DNA from: CAVPUA01 sp963828015
Lineage (GTDB): Bacteria > Actinomycetota > Actinomycetes > Mycobacteriales > Jatrophihabitantaceae
NCBI GenBank assembly: GCA_963828015.1
Contig: CAWHCD010000002.1
Coordinates: 124,001-188,000 of the forward strand
Reading direction: 5' to 3'
DNA: 64,000 bases
Position 1 is the first letter of the stretch; each line of letters begins with the position of its first letter. Position numbers and translations under genes: made by a program. Shown here in pieces: positions 36,583 to 47,080 of the stretch. Under the pieces are notes generated by a model. It saw only the letters and a program-made list of their open reading frames with translations, was not told the DNA's origin and did no database searches.

Positions 36583-39500
36583 TCAGTAGTTGATGCGCGC
36601 GGTGCCGACCTGCCCACCTGGCGTGGTGATCGTCAGGGTCATCGAGCCCGGGCGCGGTACCCGCACCGCTGACGTGTACACCGTGCGACCGGCCGCCGTG
36701 CTTCGCACCACGTCCACGTCGATCGGTTGCAGTGGGGACACCGACCCGTCGCGGATCGCGGTCATCGGGAACGTGCCGTTGACGCTCACTCGTTGTGGCC
36801 GCACGGGAATCAACGTCGCCGCCGGGGTAAGCGCATGCCCGAGAGTGGCCAGTGGGCGCGGCCCGAGCGGCGGAAACATGCGAGAACCGGTGCTGGCGAT
36901 GGTCAGCACACACGGGCCGGTGCCGTCATCGGGTGGGGTGTCGGTGCTCCATTCGGCCAGCAGGTAAGCCCCCGACACCCACGAGCTGATCACCGTGATC
37001 ACGGGCGGGTCGATGGCGCCGGCGGGCAAGCTGGCCGTGCGCACCGAGACCCGGCCCAGCGCGTCGCGCAGGACGACCTCGATGTCGATCGGCGTGCCCT
37101 CGGTGGGCCGGACGAACCAGGCCGCATAGGGCGTCACCCCGCCGGTCGGAGCGCCGCGGAGCAGCACGTCGCCCGCCGCGGTGCTCGGCTGCGCGGTCAG
37201 GTCGGCCAGGCCGAGGGCGGGCAGGTTTGCGCTACTCGTGAAGACCGGTGTGCCGGCGTTGCGGGCGGTGACGGTCAGCGTGCCGACGTCCAACGGCAGC
37301 GCGGAGCTGAAGCCGACCCGCACGCCCGTGCCGTCGTTGCCCCAGCCGTGCAGGGTCAGCGCGGACAGATCGGGCGGGGTCATCGGGGGCGAGGCGATGA
37401 CCGCGACGGGCGAGGCGATCGAGCGGGCCCCGTAGGTGCCGGTGTCGTTGTCGTGCTCGATCGCCACGGCAACCGCCCGCAGCCGCAGCGGTCGCCAGTC
37501 GGTGCCGACGGCGATCGCGGCCACCGTCGCCGTCACCGCCGGTCCGGGCGCGGGCGCGGTTGGGTCGGGCGCAGCGGGGGCCACCGCGACGACGGTGAGC
37601 GGTGGCCCCATCGTGGCCACGTTGGCGGCCGCATCGGCGACTCGGGTGGCGTACAATTCGAAGCGGATTATCGGCAGGGCGCAGCGCGAGGTCATCGACA
37701 CACTGATCGTGGTGCCGTCGGGGTCCAGGGCGGCCGAGACGACGGGCATCGTCGGCGCGACGACCATCGGTGCGGCGGCGGCCTGTAGCGCGTTGTGCGA
37801 GGTCGGCCAGGCCGATTCGACGCCGGCCGCGTTCACGGCGGTGACGGCGAAGAGGGTGATTTCCTTGCTGCCGCGCGGCAAGGTGAAATCGACACTGCTC
37901 GGGTTGTTCGGATAGGTCGCGGCCCGGGTGAAGGGCGTGCGCTGAGCCGAGCCGGACAGCGAGTCGTAGGCGGCCTGCAGCTGCGCGTAACGCTGGGGCA
38001 GGGTTGTCGACGGGTCGGCTTGCGGCGCCAGCCCGGCCGCGCGCCGGAGCCGCGACTCCGAGACCGACCAGACCGAGACCGATACGGCGCCGACGATGCC
38101 GCCGGTGGCGACGACGACGTGCGAGGCATTGTCGGCATCGGGCAGCGAACCGAGGGGAACGATCAGCGGCGCGGTGAAGGCCACGGTGGGCGGCACCGGC
38201 GAACCGGCGTAACCCACGACGGGCTGCGCGGCGATGTCGCCCCACGGCGCGCCCGGAACCGTCGTCAGCTCCCGGGCCCATCCGGCTACCGCATAGTGCG
38301 AGGTGGCGGAGAAGTCCAAGAGCCAGTTGCTGATGGTTAGCCGGTAGCGACGACTGTCGCCCTTGGCCGACTTGGTCGCCGCCGGGAAACTCGGATCGGA
38401 CGGGTCGACCACGCCGGTGCCGTCGGCCGTCAGATACTGCACGGTGACATCGGCCGAGGGCATCACTAGCGTCGCCCCGGACACGCCCAGACTGATCGTG
38501 CGCAGGGTGGAGCCGGCCGGAACGCTGAACGGGCCGACCCCGCCGGGCAGGGGCGCCCCGGAGTAGGGGACCGGGCTGGTCGCGATCCGCAGCTCCAGGG
38601 CGGCGGGCGTGCGCGCGGCCCAGTCCACGACCAGGTCGAACGTCACCGTGCTCGGGCAGGTCGTCGAACCGGCATAGCTGGTGTCCGCCCGCGCCGACAC
38701 CACCTGCGGAATCGGGTACGGCGGTGCGCTCGAGCTGTAGCTGACGTCGGCCCAGTTCGACCACAGCCCGTACACGTCGGCGACGGCGACGGCATGCCCG
38801 ATCGTGCGGGCCGTGAGGTTGACCGGCAGCTCGGTACCCAGCGAGTCGACCAGGGCGACCTGGCCAGCGTTCGGATCCGGCCGTGCCGTCAACAGCAGCG
38901 AGCGCCAACCGCCGGCCGGATCGGGCTCCAGGGTCAGCGCGGCCGGGCCAGGTGCGGCCGGATAGCGGGCCAACGCGGCGACGGTCGGGCGTTCCATCGC
39001 GACGCTGACCGGTATGCGGGCGAAGGCCAGCCGGACCGTCTCGGTCCAGGGCGCGATATCGGAGACCGGCAGCAGCAGCCCGGCCCGCTCGGCGATCAAC
39101 GCGGTGGGATGCCCCGGGGGCACGTGGACGGTTCCCGGCCAGGGCAGCACGACGGCGAGCTCAATTCCGTTGCCGTCATTGAGGATTCCCTGCGGGTAGG
39201 TCGCGGTCACCAGGAAGTCCGCGCGGGGCACCGCCGCCAGCGTGGGTCGATCGGTCACCGGGTAGGCCGTGCCGAAGCCGAGGGCCAACGCCGCTGCGGC
39301 GTCGTTGCCCGGGCCGACGAGCAACGTGCCCAGCAGCGGCACGCCCATGGTCGACGCCCCGGCCGCGGATGCGCCCTGACTGGTCGGGCCGGGCACGTTC
39401 TCCACCGGCTTGATGTCGTCCTGGTGGATCGGCGCGACGCCGATCGCGAACAGCGACTGCGCCCGGTTCAACGTTGTCGCCTGCACCGATGCGACGTACG

Positions 39501-40203
39501 CGCTGGGGTCGGGCGCGACCCAGGGGTCCACCGCCCGGCCGGTGGCTGTCGAGTCGGGCCAGCCGAACGGCGCGAGCCCGCGCTTCATCCGCTGACGGGC
39601 GGCCTCATCCGGGGCCGCCAGCGCGTCAACCAGCCCCTGCTTGTCGGTCGGATACTGGGTGCTGTTCCACGAGTCGTCGACCGGAAGCCCAACCAGCTCG
39701 TAGGCCTGCCAATCGGATTTCAGGGCCGCCCGCACCGTCTCGCCGCGGACAGCGGTGACCGTGCCGCCGCTGGTGACGAACTGGCGTAACCCGCTGCTGC
39801 GCACGGTCAGGGTCGTCGGACCGCCCGGGGTAGCGGTGGCCACGGCCGCCAACGTCGCCGGGCTGGGCGTGTCGACGAAGCCGGACAACATCACCAGGCT
39901 GCTCGGCGAGGTCGGGGTGATGTCGACCTCGACGGTGACCATCGGTTCGGGCAGCACCGAGCTGACGAAGCCGTCGCCGTAGAGCTGGCTGACCTCGACC
40001 CCGAGCAACTTCGCCGGCACCGGTCGGCGCCACACCGTGAACGGGCCAGGCGGCAGCCCGATCGCCGCGTTGACCATCCACCGCAGCTGGACCGTCGGGG
40101 TGGCGTCGGCCTGCAGCCGCCGGTTCTGGGCCTTGGCCACTGCGCCCCAGTTCACGCCCACCGCGGTGGCGTGGAACAGGTACGGATCGTAGAAGCGCTC
40201 CAT
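36583..40203 (-). CDS. Giant beta-rich protein of unknown function (second gene of the giant pair)
   Basis: 1206 residues from the ATG at 40203 (MERFYDPYLFHATAVG), preceded by GGGAGG and two bases after the stop of the upstream giant gene, so the two are coupled. There is no signal peptide, membrane span or catalytic motif. The sequence is low in lysine, rich in alanine, threonine, valine and proline, and alternates like beta strands. Several stretches look like fibronectin-III or Ig-like modules, for example ITLFAVTAVNAAGVESAWP (near residue 800) and two similar linker-strand units further on. The end (PGSMTLTITTPGGQVGTARINY) also reads as a beta-sandwich edge. I do not recognise the family. 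Confidence 0.8.
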   Translation of the reverse strand: MERFYDPYLFHATAVGVNWGAVAKAQNRRLQADATPTVQLRWMVNAAIGLPPGPFTVWRRPVPAKLLGVEVSQLYGDGFVSSVLPEPMVTVEVDITPTSPSSLVMLSGFVDTPSPATLAAVATATPGGPTTLTVRSSGLRQFVTSGGTVTAVRGETVRAALKSDWQAYELVGLPVDDSWNSTQYPTDKQGLVDALAAPDEAARQRMKRGLAPFGWPDSTATGRAVDPWVAPDPSAYVASVQATTLNRAQSLFAIGVAPIHQDDIKPVENVPGPTSQGASAAGASTMGVPLLGTLLVGPGNDAAAALALGFGTAYPVTDRPTLAAVPRADFLVTATYPQGILNDGNGIELAVVLPWPGTVHVPPGHPTALIAERAGLLLPVSDIAPWTETVRLAFARIPVSVAMERPTVAALARYPAAPGPAALTLEPDPAGGWRSLLLTARPDPNAGQVALVDSLGTELPVNLTARTIGHAVAVADVYGLWSNWADVSYSSSAPPYPIPQVVSARADTSYAGSTTCPSTVTFDLVVDWAARTPAALELRIATSPVPYSGAPLPGGVGPFSVPAGSTLRTISLGVSGATLVMPSADVTVQYLTADGTGVVDPSDPSFPAATKSAKGDSRRYRLTISNWLLDFSATSHYAVAGWARELTTVPGAPWGDIAAQPVVGYAGSPVPPTVAFTAPLIVPLGSLPDADNASHVVVATGGIVGAVSVSVWSVSESRLRRAAGLAPQADPSTTLPQRYAQLQAAYDSLSGSAQRTPFTRAATYPNNPSSVDFTLPRGSKEITLFAVTAVNAAGVESAWPTSHNALQAAAAPMVVAPTMPVVSAALDPDGTTISVSMTSRCALPIIRFELYATRVADAAANVATMGPPLTVVAVAPAAPDPTAPAPGPAVTATVAAIAVGTDWRPLRLRAVAVAIEHDNDTGTYGARSIASPVAVIASPPMTPPDLSALTLHGWGNDGTGVRVGFSSALPLDVGTLTVTARNAGTPVFTSSANLPALGLADLTAQPSTAAGDVLLRGAPTGGVTPYAAWFVRPTEGTPIDIEVVLRDALGRVSVRTASLPAGAIDPPVITVISSWVSGAYLLAEWSTDTPPDDGTGPCVLTIASTGSRMFPPLGPRPLATLGHALTPAATLIPVRPQRVSVNGTFPMTAIRDGSVSPLQPIDVDVVRSTAAGRTVYTSAVRVPRPGSMTLTITTPGGQVGTARINY

Positions 40204-40205
40204 CG

Positions 40206-43200
40206 TCAGTCCTCCCACGGCGCGGCGCTCAGCCCGATGCTGGCGATCACCGCGAGGTCGGCGCTCGAACCCAACGCGAGCGGGTCGGCGTCACGCGAGA
40301 GCGTCAGCACCAGCTGGGTCCCGCGCTGATTGGGGGCAAGGAGCACCACGCCGCGCTGGAGTCCGGGTGCGGCCACGATCGAGCTCACCGCCGCGGTCGA
40401 GGAGGGATCACGGATGGGACGCAGGTATTCGGTGTCGACGTCGACCCAGGCCATCCCCATCGGGTCGCGGGGATTGTTGGTCGAGACCCAGGTCGGGATG
40501 GGGTGGCGGCGCCACAGCGGCTCGGCCGCCTCGATGATGACCGCGAGCGGTTGCGGTGTCGGGTCGGTCGACCAGAGCACCTGCACCCGCGGCAGCCGCG
40601 GCACGCTCGGGCGATCCAGACCGGCGGCGGCGAACGCGGCGTCCACCGCGTCCCCGGTCGGGCGGGTCGGCAGCGCGCTGAGCAACCCGACCGAACCGCC
40701 CGGCGAGGTGGCCCGATGCTCGACCCGCACGGCACCGAACGTCGAGCTGAAGTCCTCCAGGGACCGGAACCGTCCGGTGGTGAAGCCGCGCCGGAAGACC
40801 AGCGTCTCGCCGCCGCCGACCCGGACGATGTCGAGCAGGTAGTCGGTGCACGGCTCGAGGGGATAGTCGATCTCGACCACCGAGTGCGAGTCGCGTGACC
40901 CGGCCGGGATGCACGGCGTGTCGGGCAGCACGGTGTCGCGAATGGCCTGCTCCCACGGGGTCAGTACCCGCAAGGCACCTGGCCCCGGATTGATCGGATT
41001 CAGCGCCACGCTGGCGATCGCGCCCCCCAGTCCGCGCGGTCCACCGGGCTGCGGGTGGTTGCCCGACGACGAGCGCAGCCGCAGTTCAAGGGTGTCGCCG
41101 TAGGCCGCGAACAGCTTGGCCACTGCCTGCGTCGCGAAGACGACCCGGGTCGGGTCGTCGCAGAAGATGCCGTGCTCCTCGGGCCCGGGCGTGGTCGAGA
41201 GCACCCAGGGGTCGAGCCGGCTCGGCGCCTGCCCACTTCCCTCGGTGCTGAACGTGAACGTCTGGTCGACGTGCGGGGTGACGGTGCCGTTTGCCGACGC
41301 GGCCGGCGGATCGTCCTGGTCAAGCCATTCGGCGTGCCAGCCGACCGTCACGGTGTAGCCGGTGCCGGGAGAGAACAACGCGTGATTGTCCGGCTCCTGG
41401 GTCAACGCGTCCGAGAGCGCGGCCTGCTCGGAGCTCGACGTGGTCGTGTCCCAGCTGTAGCGGATCTCTTCGGCCGCGAGCACCGCCTGCAGGGCGACGA
41501 CATAGAACGGCGGGGCGCTTTGATAGCCCAGCTGCTTGCCGTTCCAGCCGATGTCGATGCTGGTGGTGCCGCTCGGCGTCTTCACCTTCACCACGGCCGC
41601 GACGTAGCCGCCACCCTGTGCGCTGGGAGAGGCGGCGGTCGTGCGGCTCAGCACGGTCAGCGCCCGGGTCAGCGGGTTCAGCCACGGGCCGCCGCCGTCC
41701 TGCCACCGCGGAGGCTGCTGGTTGAGTCCGACGTCGCCGGCCTGCAACGGGGTGCGGGCCAGCTCGGCGCCGTTGGCGTCCAGGGCCCGAAAGACCAGCT
41801 GCCCCTCGATGAACTTGCGCGGCACCGCCACCATCGCGATCACCTCGTCGAGCCCGTCGGGCGCATCGAAGCGCACGGCGTCGATCAGCTCGTCGGGCGT
41901 GAACTTGAGCGTGTCCCAGCTCTGCTTCACCAGCTCGGCATCGGTGCCGTCGCGGTGGTTGGACGGCCGGGGCGTGTCGGCGAAGGGCGAGCGCAGGATG
42001 GCCCCGGAACAGAGCGGTTGCCGAACCAGCGTGGGATCCCAGCTCTGGGTGGCGATGGCCTGGTACAGACCGGCGACCGGGACACCGGCCGCGCTGTGCT
42101 GGGCGATGCCGGCCAGCCAGTCACCGGCCCCGACGGCCTGCCCCGACGGCGCCAGCGCGGCCACATCGCCCGGACGTTGCGGCGCCACCTTGCACGGCAC
42201 CTGGTCGGCGATGACCCGGGCCGGGTCGATGCCGCGCCGGGCATCGGTGGCCGGGTCGCCGCAGCGCCAGGGCTCGCGAACGTGAATGCCCAGGTTGGGC
42301 GGGCTGGAACGCAGCGTGTCGGGCGGGTCGGGCCAGGCCACGCCGGTCAACGCCCAGCCCGGCGCGGAGGGTCCGGCGCGCTGGTCGTCGAACGTCCACA
42401 GCACCGGGGTCGGCGGCGCGGCCGGCTCGCAGACGCTGCCCCACCGCTGGTGGACGTCGGTGGTCAGCTGGGTCCCGTAGGGAACCGCGGCCGGGGTGGG
42501 GCTGGGCACCCACGACAGCAGCGCCAGCCGGCTGCCTTCGGCCGGGTCGACGGTGACCGCTCGCGACCACCAGGTGGCCGGGGTCTCGCCCGGCTCGAGC
42601 GCGCCGACCAGGGTGACCGTCTCGAGCGTGTAGCGCCACCACAGCGCGCCGCGCTTGGTCCAGGCGTTGGCTGGGGTCCCCGGCGAGGCGGTGGGGGCCC
42701 CGCCCAGCACGGTGAACCCCGCCGGAACCACCGGGGTGATGTCGAAGCTGATCACCGGGATCGAGTCGATCGGCACCGGCTCCGGCGCCGGGTCGGCGCT
42801 ACCCTGCTCGGCCGCCTTGGCCAGCACCCCGTCGATTGAGCGGTCGGTGCCGCTGCCCTCGACCAGGGCGGGGGAGCGCGAGACCAGCTGCACGCCGGTG
42901 ATCAACGGCTGTGGCACGTGCATCGGCGACGGCTGGCTGCCCAGGGTGAAGTCGACGCAGCCTTCGACGCTGAAGAAGAAGAAGTCGACGTGCCCGCACA
43001 CCTCACCGTGCACCCAGACCTGCATGTCGCCGCTGGAGTCGGGGATGGCCATGACGTCCAGTTCGGCGCTGGCCCCGATCGAGACGATGAACAGCTTCAG
43101 CTCGCCCTCGATCACGATCTTGCCGGCGAGGGCGAACGGGCCGAAGGAGATGATCGCGTCGAAGCCGGCCCCGACCTTGAGGTACAGCCCGACCGAGGTG

Positions 43201-46200
43201 TCACCCCAGATCAGGTCGACGTGGAAGCCGATGGCGATGGTGAAGCCGCCCGTGGTCAGCTGCGGGAATGGCGGGTAGGGCGAGATGCCGTCGCCGTGCA
43301 ACATCAGATAGCCCGAGCCGGTGAACACGTCGAACACGTTCACGGTGGCCGGGTTGGCGTAGGAGCCGATGTCGAGGTACCACTCCGGCGGGTCGTTGAA
43401 CGTGAAGTAGCCCTGCACCGGAACGTGGATCGAGACCAGGCCGATCACCGAGTAGTCGACGACCAGGCCGATGGTGATCGTCCCGGCGCCGACGTCGACC
43501 TCGATCACGGCCAGGATGGTCGCCTGCTGGCTCGGGTCGCTGAGCTCGGGCGGGATCGAGAGGATGTCGGCCTTCATCACCAGCAGAATGCGCGGGCCGG
43601 GCAGCTCGAGCATGAGCACGCCCTTGAGGTGGACGATGAAGCCGCCGTCGTCGGTGCCCAGCAGCACACCGATCGCAAACGCCCAACTGCCCTGCTTGGC
43701 CACCCACCCGGTCGGGTCGATCGGGTTTTGCTGGGGCTGGCGCTGCAGCCAGGCCAGCGCTGGGATGGTGTCGGTCGGGTGCTCGTCGCGGCGCATGTTC
43801 ACCCCGACGCCGCCGATGAAGCCGTAGATGCCCAGCCCGGTCGAGCCGAGCAGGATCGGCACCGGCAGGTCGAGCTCCATGCCGACGAACACCCCGACCG
43901 TGTTCGGGTCATCCGGTGGATGCTTGATCGCCAGCCCGGCCATCACCCGCAGGTTCAGCGGGTCGGCGATGGTGACGTCCAGCGAGCCGGTGACGTCGCC
44001 CGTGCTGGCATCGATGGCGACGTAGCCGTGTCCCTTCAGCACGCCGACGTCGATGCCGGCCCCCAGTGCGGTCAGCGTGGGCGCTTCGAGCTGGTCCAGC
44101 CGCACCCGCACCCGGGCCCGGTCGACCTCCACCACGCCGAGGTCGACCGCCAGCCCGATCTCGGTCTCGATATAGGTCGGGTTGTCGTGGCTGACTCGTA
44201 CCTCGAGCACCTCGAGCAGGTCACCGATCGGCGAGACCGCGTGCACCGCCCCGGTGGGGATGTCGATCGTGTAGCCCTTGCTGGCGTCGAACGTCGGGGT
44301 GATCCGGTCGATGCCGGCCGAGTTCCAGCCGAGCGAGAAGCCGACCGCCTTGAATCGCACCGTTACCGGTTTGTCCAGGTCGATCGACACCACTCCCGCC
44401 GACAGTCCGAGCTTGGTCTCGACGTCGACGATGAGGTCGACCTGGGTGCCGGTCGGCTTGCTCGACACGATCGCCTCGACGCCGTGCAGGGTCACCTGCT
44501 TGACCGGCAGGATGCCGCCGATGGCCAGGGCGAGCACGCCCGCGGTCTCTATGGCCAGCGGCACCATGTCGCCGCCGGACGGGCTGGCCGGTGCGCTCGA
44601 GGCGAGGACCGGGGCCAGGGCGGCGTAGGCGCCCAGGATGTCGATCACCGTGGTGCTTCCCGAGGTCGGGCGGTACAGCGTCCAGAGGCCGTCCACGTCG
44701 GCGTCGACGGCGCGGAAGCTGGCATCGACGGTCCAGCTGGCCGCCGCGTCGTCGACGATGATGTCCAGCGTCATGTCGGTGACGCCGTCCATGGAATTGT
44801 CCGGTCGGGTCGGCAGATGCTGCGGTGTCTGCGCGTTCGCGAGCTGGCTCTCGGTCGCCGTGTAGAAGTCGACCTCGCCGAGGATCTTGAGCGAGACGAA
44901 GCGGGAGCGCTCCAGTACGAGTTGGAGCTGCAGCTTGCGAAACCACGACGGTGAGGCCGGTGGCGCCGGGCGCGGTGTCGGGGTCGGCCCGGGCTGGTCA
45001 CCGTCGGGGCCGCGGGTCAGGGTGGCGGTGATCGTGGCGGTTCCGGTTACCGGCAGGTTGGGCAGGGTGGCCCGCCAGAAGTGCGAACGGGCGGTGCCGT
45101 GATCGGCCCGGCTGGCCGCGTAGCCGTCGCCGCTGCCGACGGTGATCGGTGTCGTGGTGATCGTCAGGTCGCTGCGATCGGCCAGGTTCTGCAGCAGGCG
45201 GGCCGCCCCGTGCGCACGCCGGTCGGCCAGTTGGTCGTTGTAGCGGCGGTGCTCGGGCGTCTCGTAGGAGTCGTCGTCGGAGTCGAAGGAGGCGAAACCG
45301 GTGACGGTCGCGGTGCCCGCGGCGAGCAGGGCGAGGCGGGCCTTCAGGTCGGTGTTGCCGGCGATCGCGACCCCATCGGGTTGCCAGGTCGCTCCTACAT
45401 CGGCGCTGCCGGCCTCGGTGGTGTGCGTGTTGTCCGGAGAGGTCGAGAACGGGTAGGTGGTGACCGACGGATCGGTGCCGTCCTCGCCCACCTTGGGATG
45501 GTCGTAGCGGAAGAAGACGTCGAGGTCGGCTGTACCTGTGGTGGGGTAGGTCGCGGTGATGGAGGTGCTGCCGCCGGCGGTCAGCGGGACCTGCGCGGTC
45601 AGGCCGCTGGCCGACCCACCGCCGTCCCAGGTCCAGGCGACGGTGGTGATCGAGGAGTCGACCAGGCCCACGGTGACCGTCGTGGTGTCGCTGGTGACGA
45701 TGCGGATGCGGGCATCGGAGACGGTCGGGCTGCCGCCGGGCGTGCTCGAGCCGCCGCCCCCGCCGCCCGTCGGCGCGGCCGGGGTCAGCGTGATGGTGCG
45801 GGTGGCGTTCTGGACGGGGGAGCCGGCGCCGGCGGTGATGCTCACCGACACGCCGGCCGTCGGTACGGTCACCGCGACCGGGGTGGCCACGTAGCCACTC
45901 GTGACGGCGGCGTTCGTGCCGACCGTGACGCTGGTCTGATACGGGGCGACGCCGCCGGTGAGCAACACGACGAGGTGCCCGTCCGCAGGCACCGCAGCGG
46001 TGGTGTCGCCGTCGGCGATCTGGGTGGTGCGACCGTCGGCGCCGACGAAGCTGAGCGAGATCGTCGGTGCGAAGCCGCGGTTGACGACCAGCACGTCGAA
46101 CGTGCCGGTGACCCCGGCGTGCGCGCCGAAGCCGATGTAGAGGTCGTGCACGCCGGCCGCGCAGGCCACCCCCTCCATGCCGTCGGGCTGCACGTAGATG

Positions 46201-46916
46201 TGCGCATCGGCGATGTGCACCCCCTGCCAGGGCGTGGGGGCCCCGTGGGCGGCCGGAGGCAGCCCGGGCGGATCGGCGTCCAGGTAGAGCTCGGCCGAAT
46301 CGAAGCCGAAGCCGGCCACCGTGCCCGGGCCGATCAACGCGTGCGTCGGGTCCATCCGGCACAGCTGATAGACGTTCTCGGTCCCGGTGCTGCCGGGGAC
46401 CGTCGAGGCGCTGACCAGCTTGGTGTTCACCTGGCCCAGTAACGTCCAGTCGATCTTGATGGTGAGTCGCGGCAGGGTCAGGTGCACGGTCGGGTGGGCC
46501 GAATCGGCGATCAGCAGCTGATTGCTGTCCAGCATCGCTCCGCGCAGGAACGGCAGCGTCAACACCGCCGAGGGCAGGGTGAGGTAGAGGGCGACCTCCG
46601 AGGACGAGGTGTATTCATCGAGCACCCAGTCGATGGCCAGGTCGGGGAAGGTCAGCCACGAGGTGGGCGAGACCGGGCCGCTGGAGGCGGGTGCGCCACT
46701 GTGCGAGAACTGCGCGCTGAGCGGGTCGAAGCTCAGATTGGTCAGCGACGTCGGCGCGAAGTGCCCGGTGCGGCGACTGACCGCCTGCCCGTTGTTGTCG
46801 GTGGCCGGAGTCGGACCTCCGGTGGCCCCGTCGATCCCGGCCAGGAGGTCGAGCACGCTGTCGAGTGCATGGTCACCTTGCATGTTCGCGGGCAGCTGAT
46901 CCAGTAGCGACGTCAC
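40206..46916 (-). CDS. Giant beta-rich protein with OmpA-like and DUF6603-like regions
   Basis: 2236 residues, uninterrupted by any frameshift, from a GTG at 46916 preceded by GGGGGT. No signal peptide or clear membrane helix. Visible parts: N-terminal beta region; Ig-like segment and glycine linker near 385-390; an OmpA-like stretch at about 537-600 (VTGFASFD ... RRYNDQLADRRAHGAARLLQ); a PT-rich linker near 640-655; a long strand-rich core at about 780-1350 (LGSTGLGIYGFIGGVGVN; HVDFFFFSVEGCVDFTLGS) that resembles, from memory, DUF6603-type proteins; then a C-terminal half with no recognised fold. It could be a structural or surface scaffold. Function unknown. The next giant gene is translationally coupled. 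Confidence 0.8.
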   Translation of the reverse strand: MTSLLDQLPANMQGDHALDSVLDLLAGIDGATGGPTPATDNNGQAVSRRTGHFAPTSLTNLSFDPLSAQFSHSGAPASSGPVSPTSWLTFPDLAIDWVLDEYTSSSEVALYLTLPSAVLTLPFLRGAMLDSNQLLIADSAHPTVHLTLPRLTIKIDWTLLGQVNTKLVSASTVPGSTGTENVYQLCRMDPTHALIGPGTVAGFGFDSAELYLDADPPGLPPAAHGAPTPWQGVHIADAHIYVQPDGMEGVACAAGVHDLYIGFGAHAGVTGTFDVLVVNRGFAPTISLSFVGADGRTTQIADGDTTAAVPADGHLVVLLTGGVAPYQTSVTVGTNAAVTSGYVATPVAVTVPTAGVSVSITAGAGSPVQNATRTITLTPAAPTGGGGGGSSTPGGSPTVSDARIRIVTSDTTTVTVGLVDSSITTVAWTWDGGGSASGLTAQVPLTAGGSTSITATYPTTGTADLDVFFRYDHPKVGEDGTDPSVTTYPFSTSPDNTHTTEAGSADVGATWQPDGVAIAGNTDLKARLALLAAGTATVTGFASFDSDDDSYETPEHRRYNDQLADRRAHGAARLLQNLADRSDLTITTTPITVGSGDGYAASRADHGTARSHFWRATLPNLPVTGTATITATLTRGPDGDQPGPTPTPRPAPPASPSWFRKLQLQLVLERSRFVSLKILGEVDFYTATESQLANAQTPQHLPTRPDNSMDGVTDMTLDIIVDDAAASWTVDASFRAVDADVDGLWTLYRPTSGSTTVIDILGAYAALAPVLASSAPASPSGGDMVPLAIETAGVLALAIGGILPVKQVTLHGVEAIVSSKPTGTQVDLIVDVETKLGLSAGVVSIDLDKPVTVRFKAVGFSLGWNSAGIDRITPTFDASKGYTIDIPTGAVHAVSPIGDLLEVLEVRVSHDNPTYIETEIGLAVDLGVVEVDRARVRVRLDQLEAPTLTALGAGIDVGVLKGHGYVAIDASTGDVTGSLDVTIADPLNLRVMAGLAIKHPPDDPNTVGVFVGMELDLPVPILLGSTGLGIYGFIGGVGVNMRRDEHPTDTIPALAWLQRQPQQNPIDPTGWVAKQGSWAFAIGVLLGTDDGGFIVHLKGVLMLELPGPRILLVMKADILSIPPELSDPSQQATILAVIEVDVGAGTITIGLVVDYSVIGLVSIHVPVQGYFTFNDPPEWYLDIGSYANPATVNVFDVFTGSGYLMLHGDGISPYPPFPQLTTGGFTIAIGFHVDLIWGDTSVGLYLKVGAGFDAIISFGPFALAGKIVIEGELKLFIVSIGASAELDVMAIPDSSGDMQVWVHGEVCGHVDFFFFSVEGCVDFTLGSQPSPMHVPQPLITGVQLVSRSPALVEGSGTDRSIDGVLAKAAEQGSADPAPEPVPIDSIPVISFDITPVVPAGFTVLGGAPTASPGTPANAWTKRGALWWRYTLETVTLVGALEPGETPATWWSRAVTVDPAEGSRLALLSWVPSPTPAAVPYGTQLTTDVHQRWGSVCEPAAPPTPVLWTFDDQRAGPSAPGWALTGVAWPDPPDTLRSSPPNLGIHVREPWRCGDPATDARRGIDPARVIADQVPCKVAPQRPGDVAALAPSGQAVGAGDWLAGIAQHSAAGVPVAGLYQAIATQSWDPTLVRQPLCSGAILRSPFADTPRPSNHRDGTDAELVKQSWDTLKFTPDELIDAVRFDAPDGLDEVIAMVAVPRKFIEGQLVFRALDANGAELARTPLQAGDVGLNQQPPRWQDGGGPWLNPLTRALTVLSRTTAASPSAQGGGYVAAVVKVKTPSGTTSIDIGWNGKQLGYQSAPPFYVVALQAVLAAEEIRYSWDTTTSSSEQAALSDALTQEPDNHALFSPGTGYTVTVGWHAEWLDQDDPPAASANGTVTPHVDQTFTFSTEGSGQAPSRLDPWVLSTTPGPEEHGIFCDDPTRVVFATQAVAKLFAAYGDTLELRLRSSSGNHPQPGGPRGLGGAIASVALNPINPGPGALRVLTPWEQAIRDTVLPDTPCIPAGSRDSHSVVEIDYPLEPCTDYLLDIVRVGGGETLVFRRGFTTGRFRSLEDFSSTFGAVRVEHRATSPGGSVGLLSALPTRPTGDAVDAAFAAAGLDRPSVPRLPRVQVLWSTDPTPQPLAVIIEAAEPLWRRHPIPTWVSTNNPRDPMGMAWVDVDTEYLRPIRDPSSTAAVSSIVAAPGLQRGVVLLAPNQRGTQLVLTLSRDADPLALGSSADLAVIASIGLSAAPWED

Positions 46917-47080
46917 GGTGACCCCCGTCGGTGGCTACGGCCAGTGTCTTAACGGATACACAGAAACGCAATGCCTTGGCCGGAATTGGCCAGCTTTACG
47001 GCGGAAGAGGCGGCAGCGTCAGCTGATTAGCGCGGACTTTCTGTCCGCTGCCATCGCCGCGGCCCGCCGGCGAGCCAGCC

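Noticed and set aside
42918..44954. Long open frame on the plus strand opposite the 2236-residue gene
   Set aside because: It is a 678-codon frame rich in arginine, histidine and aspartate with no fold or start signal. It follows from the high-GC third-position bias of the real minus-strand gene.
36583..46916. Extracellular contractile injection system or phage tail cluster
   Set aside because: No sheath, tube, baseplate, spike or AAA+ tail protein gene is present near the giant genes. An OmpA-like stretch alone is not enough.
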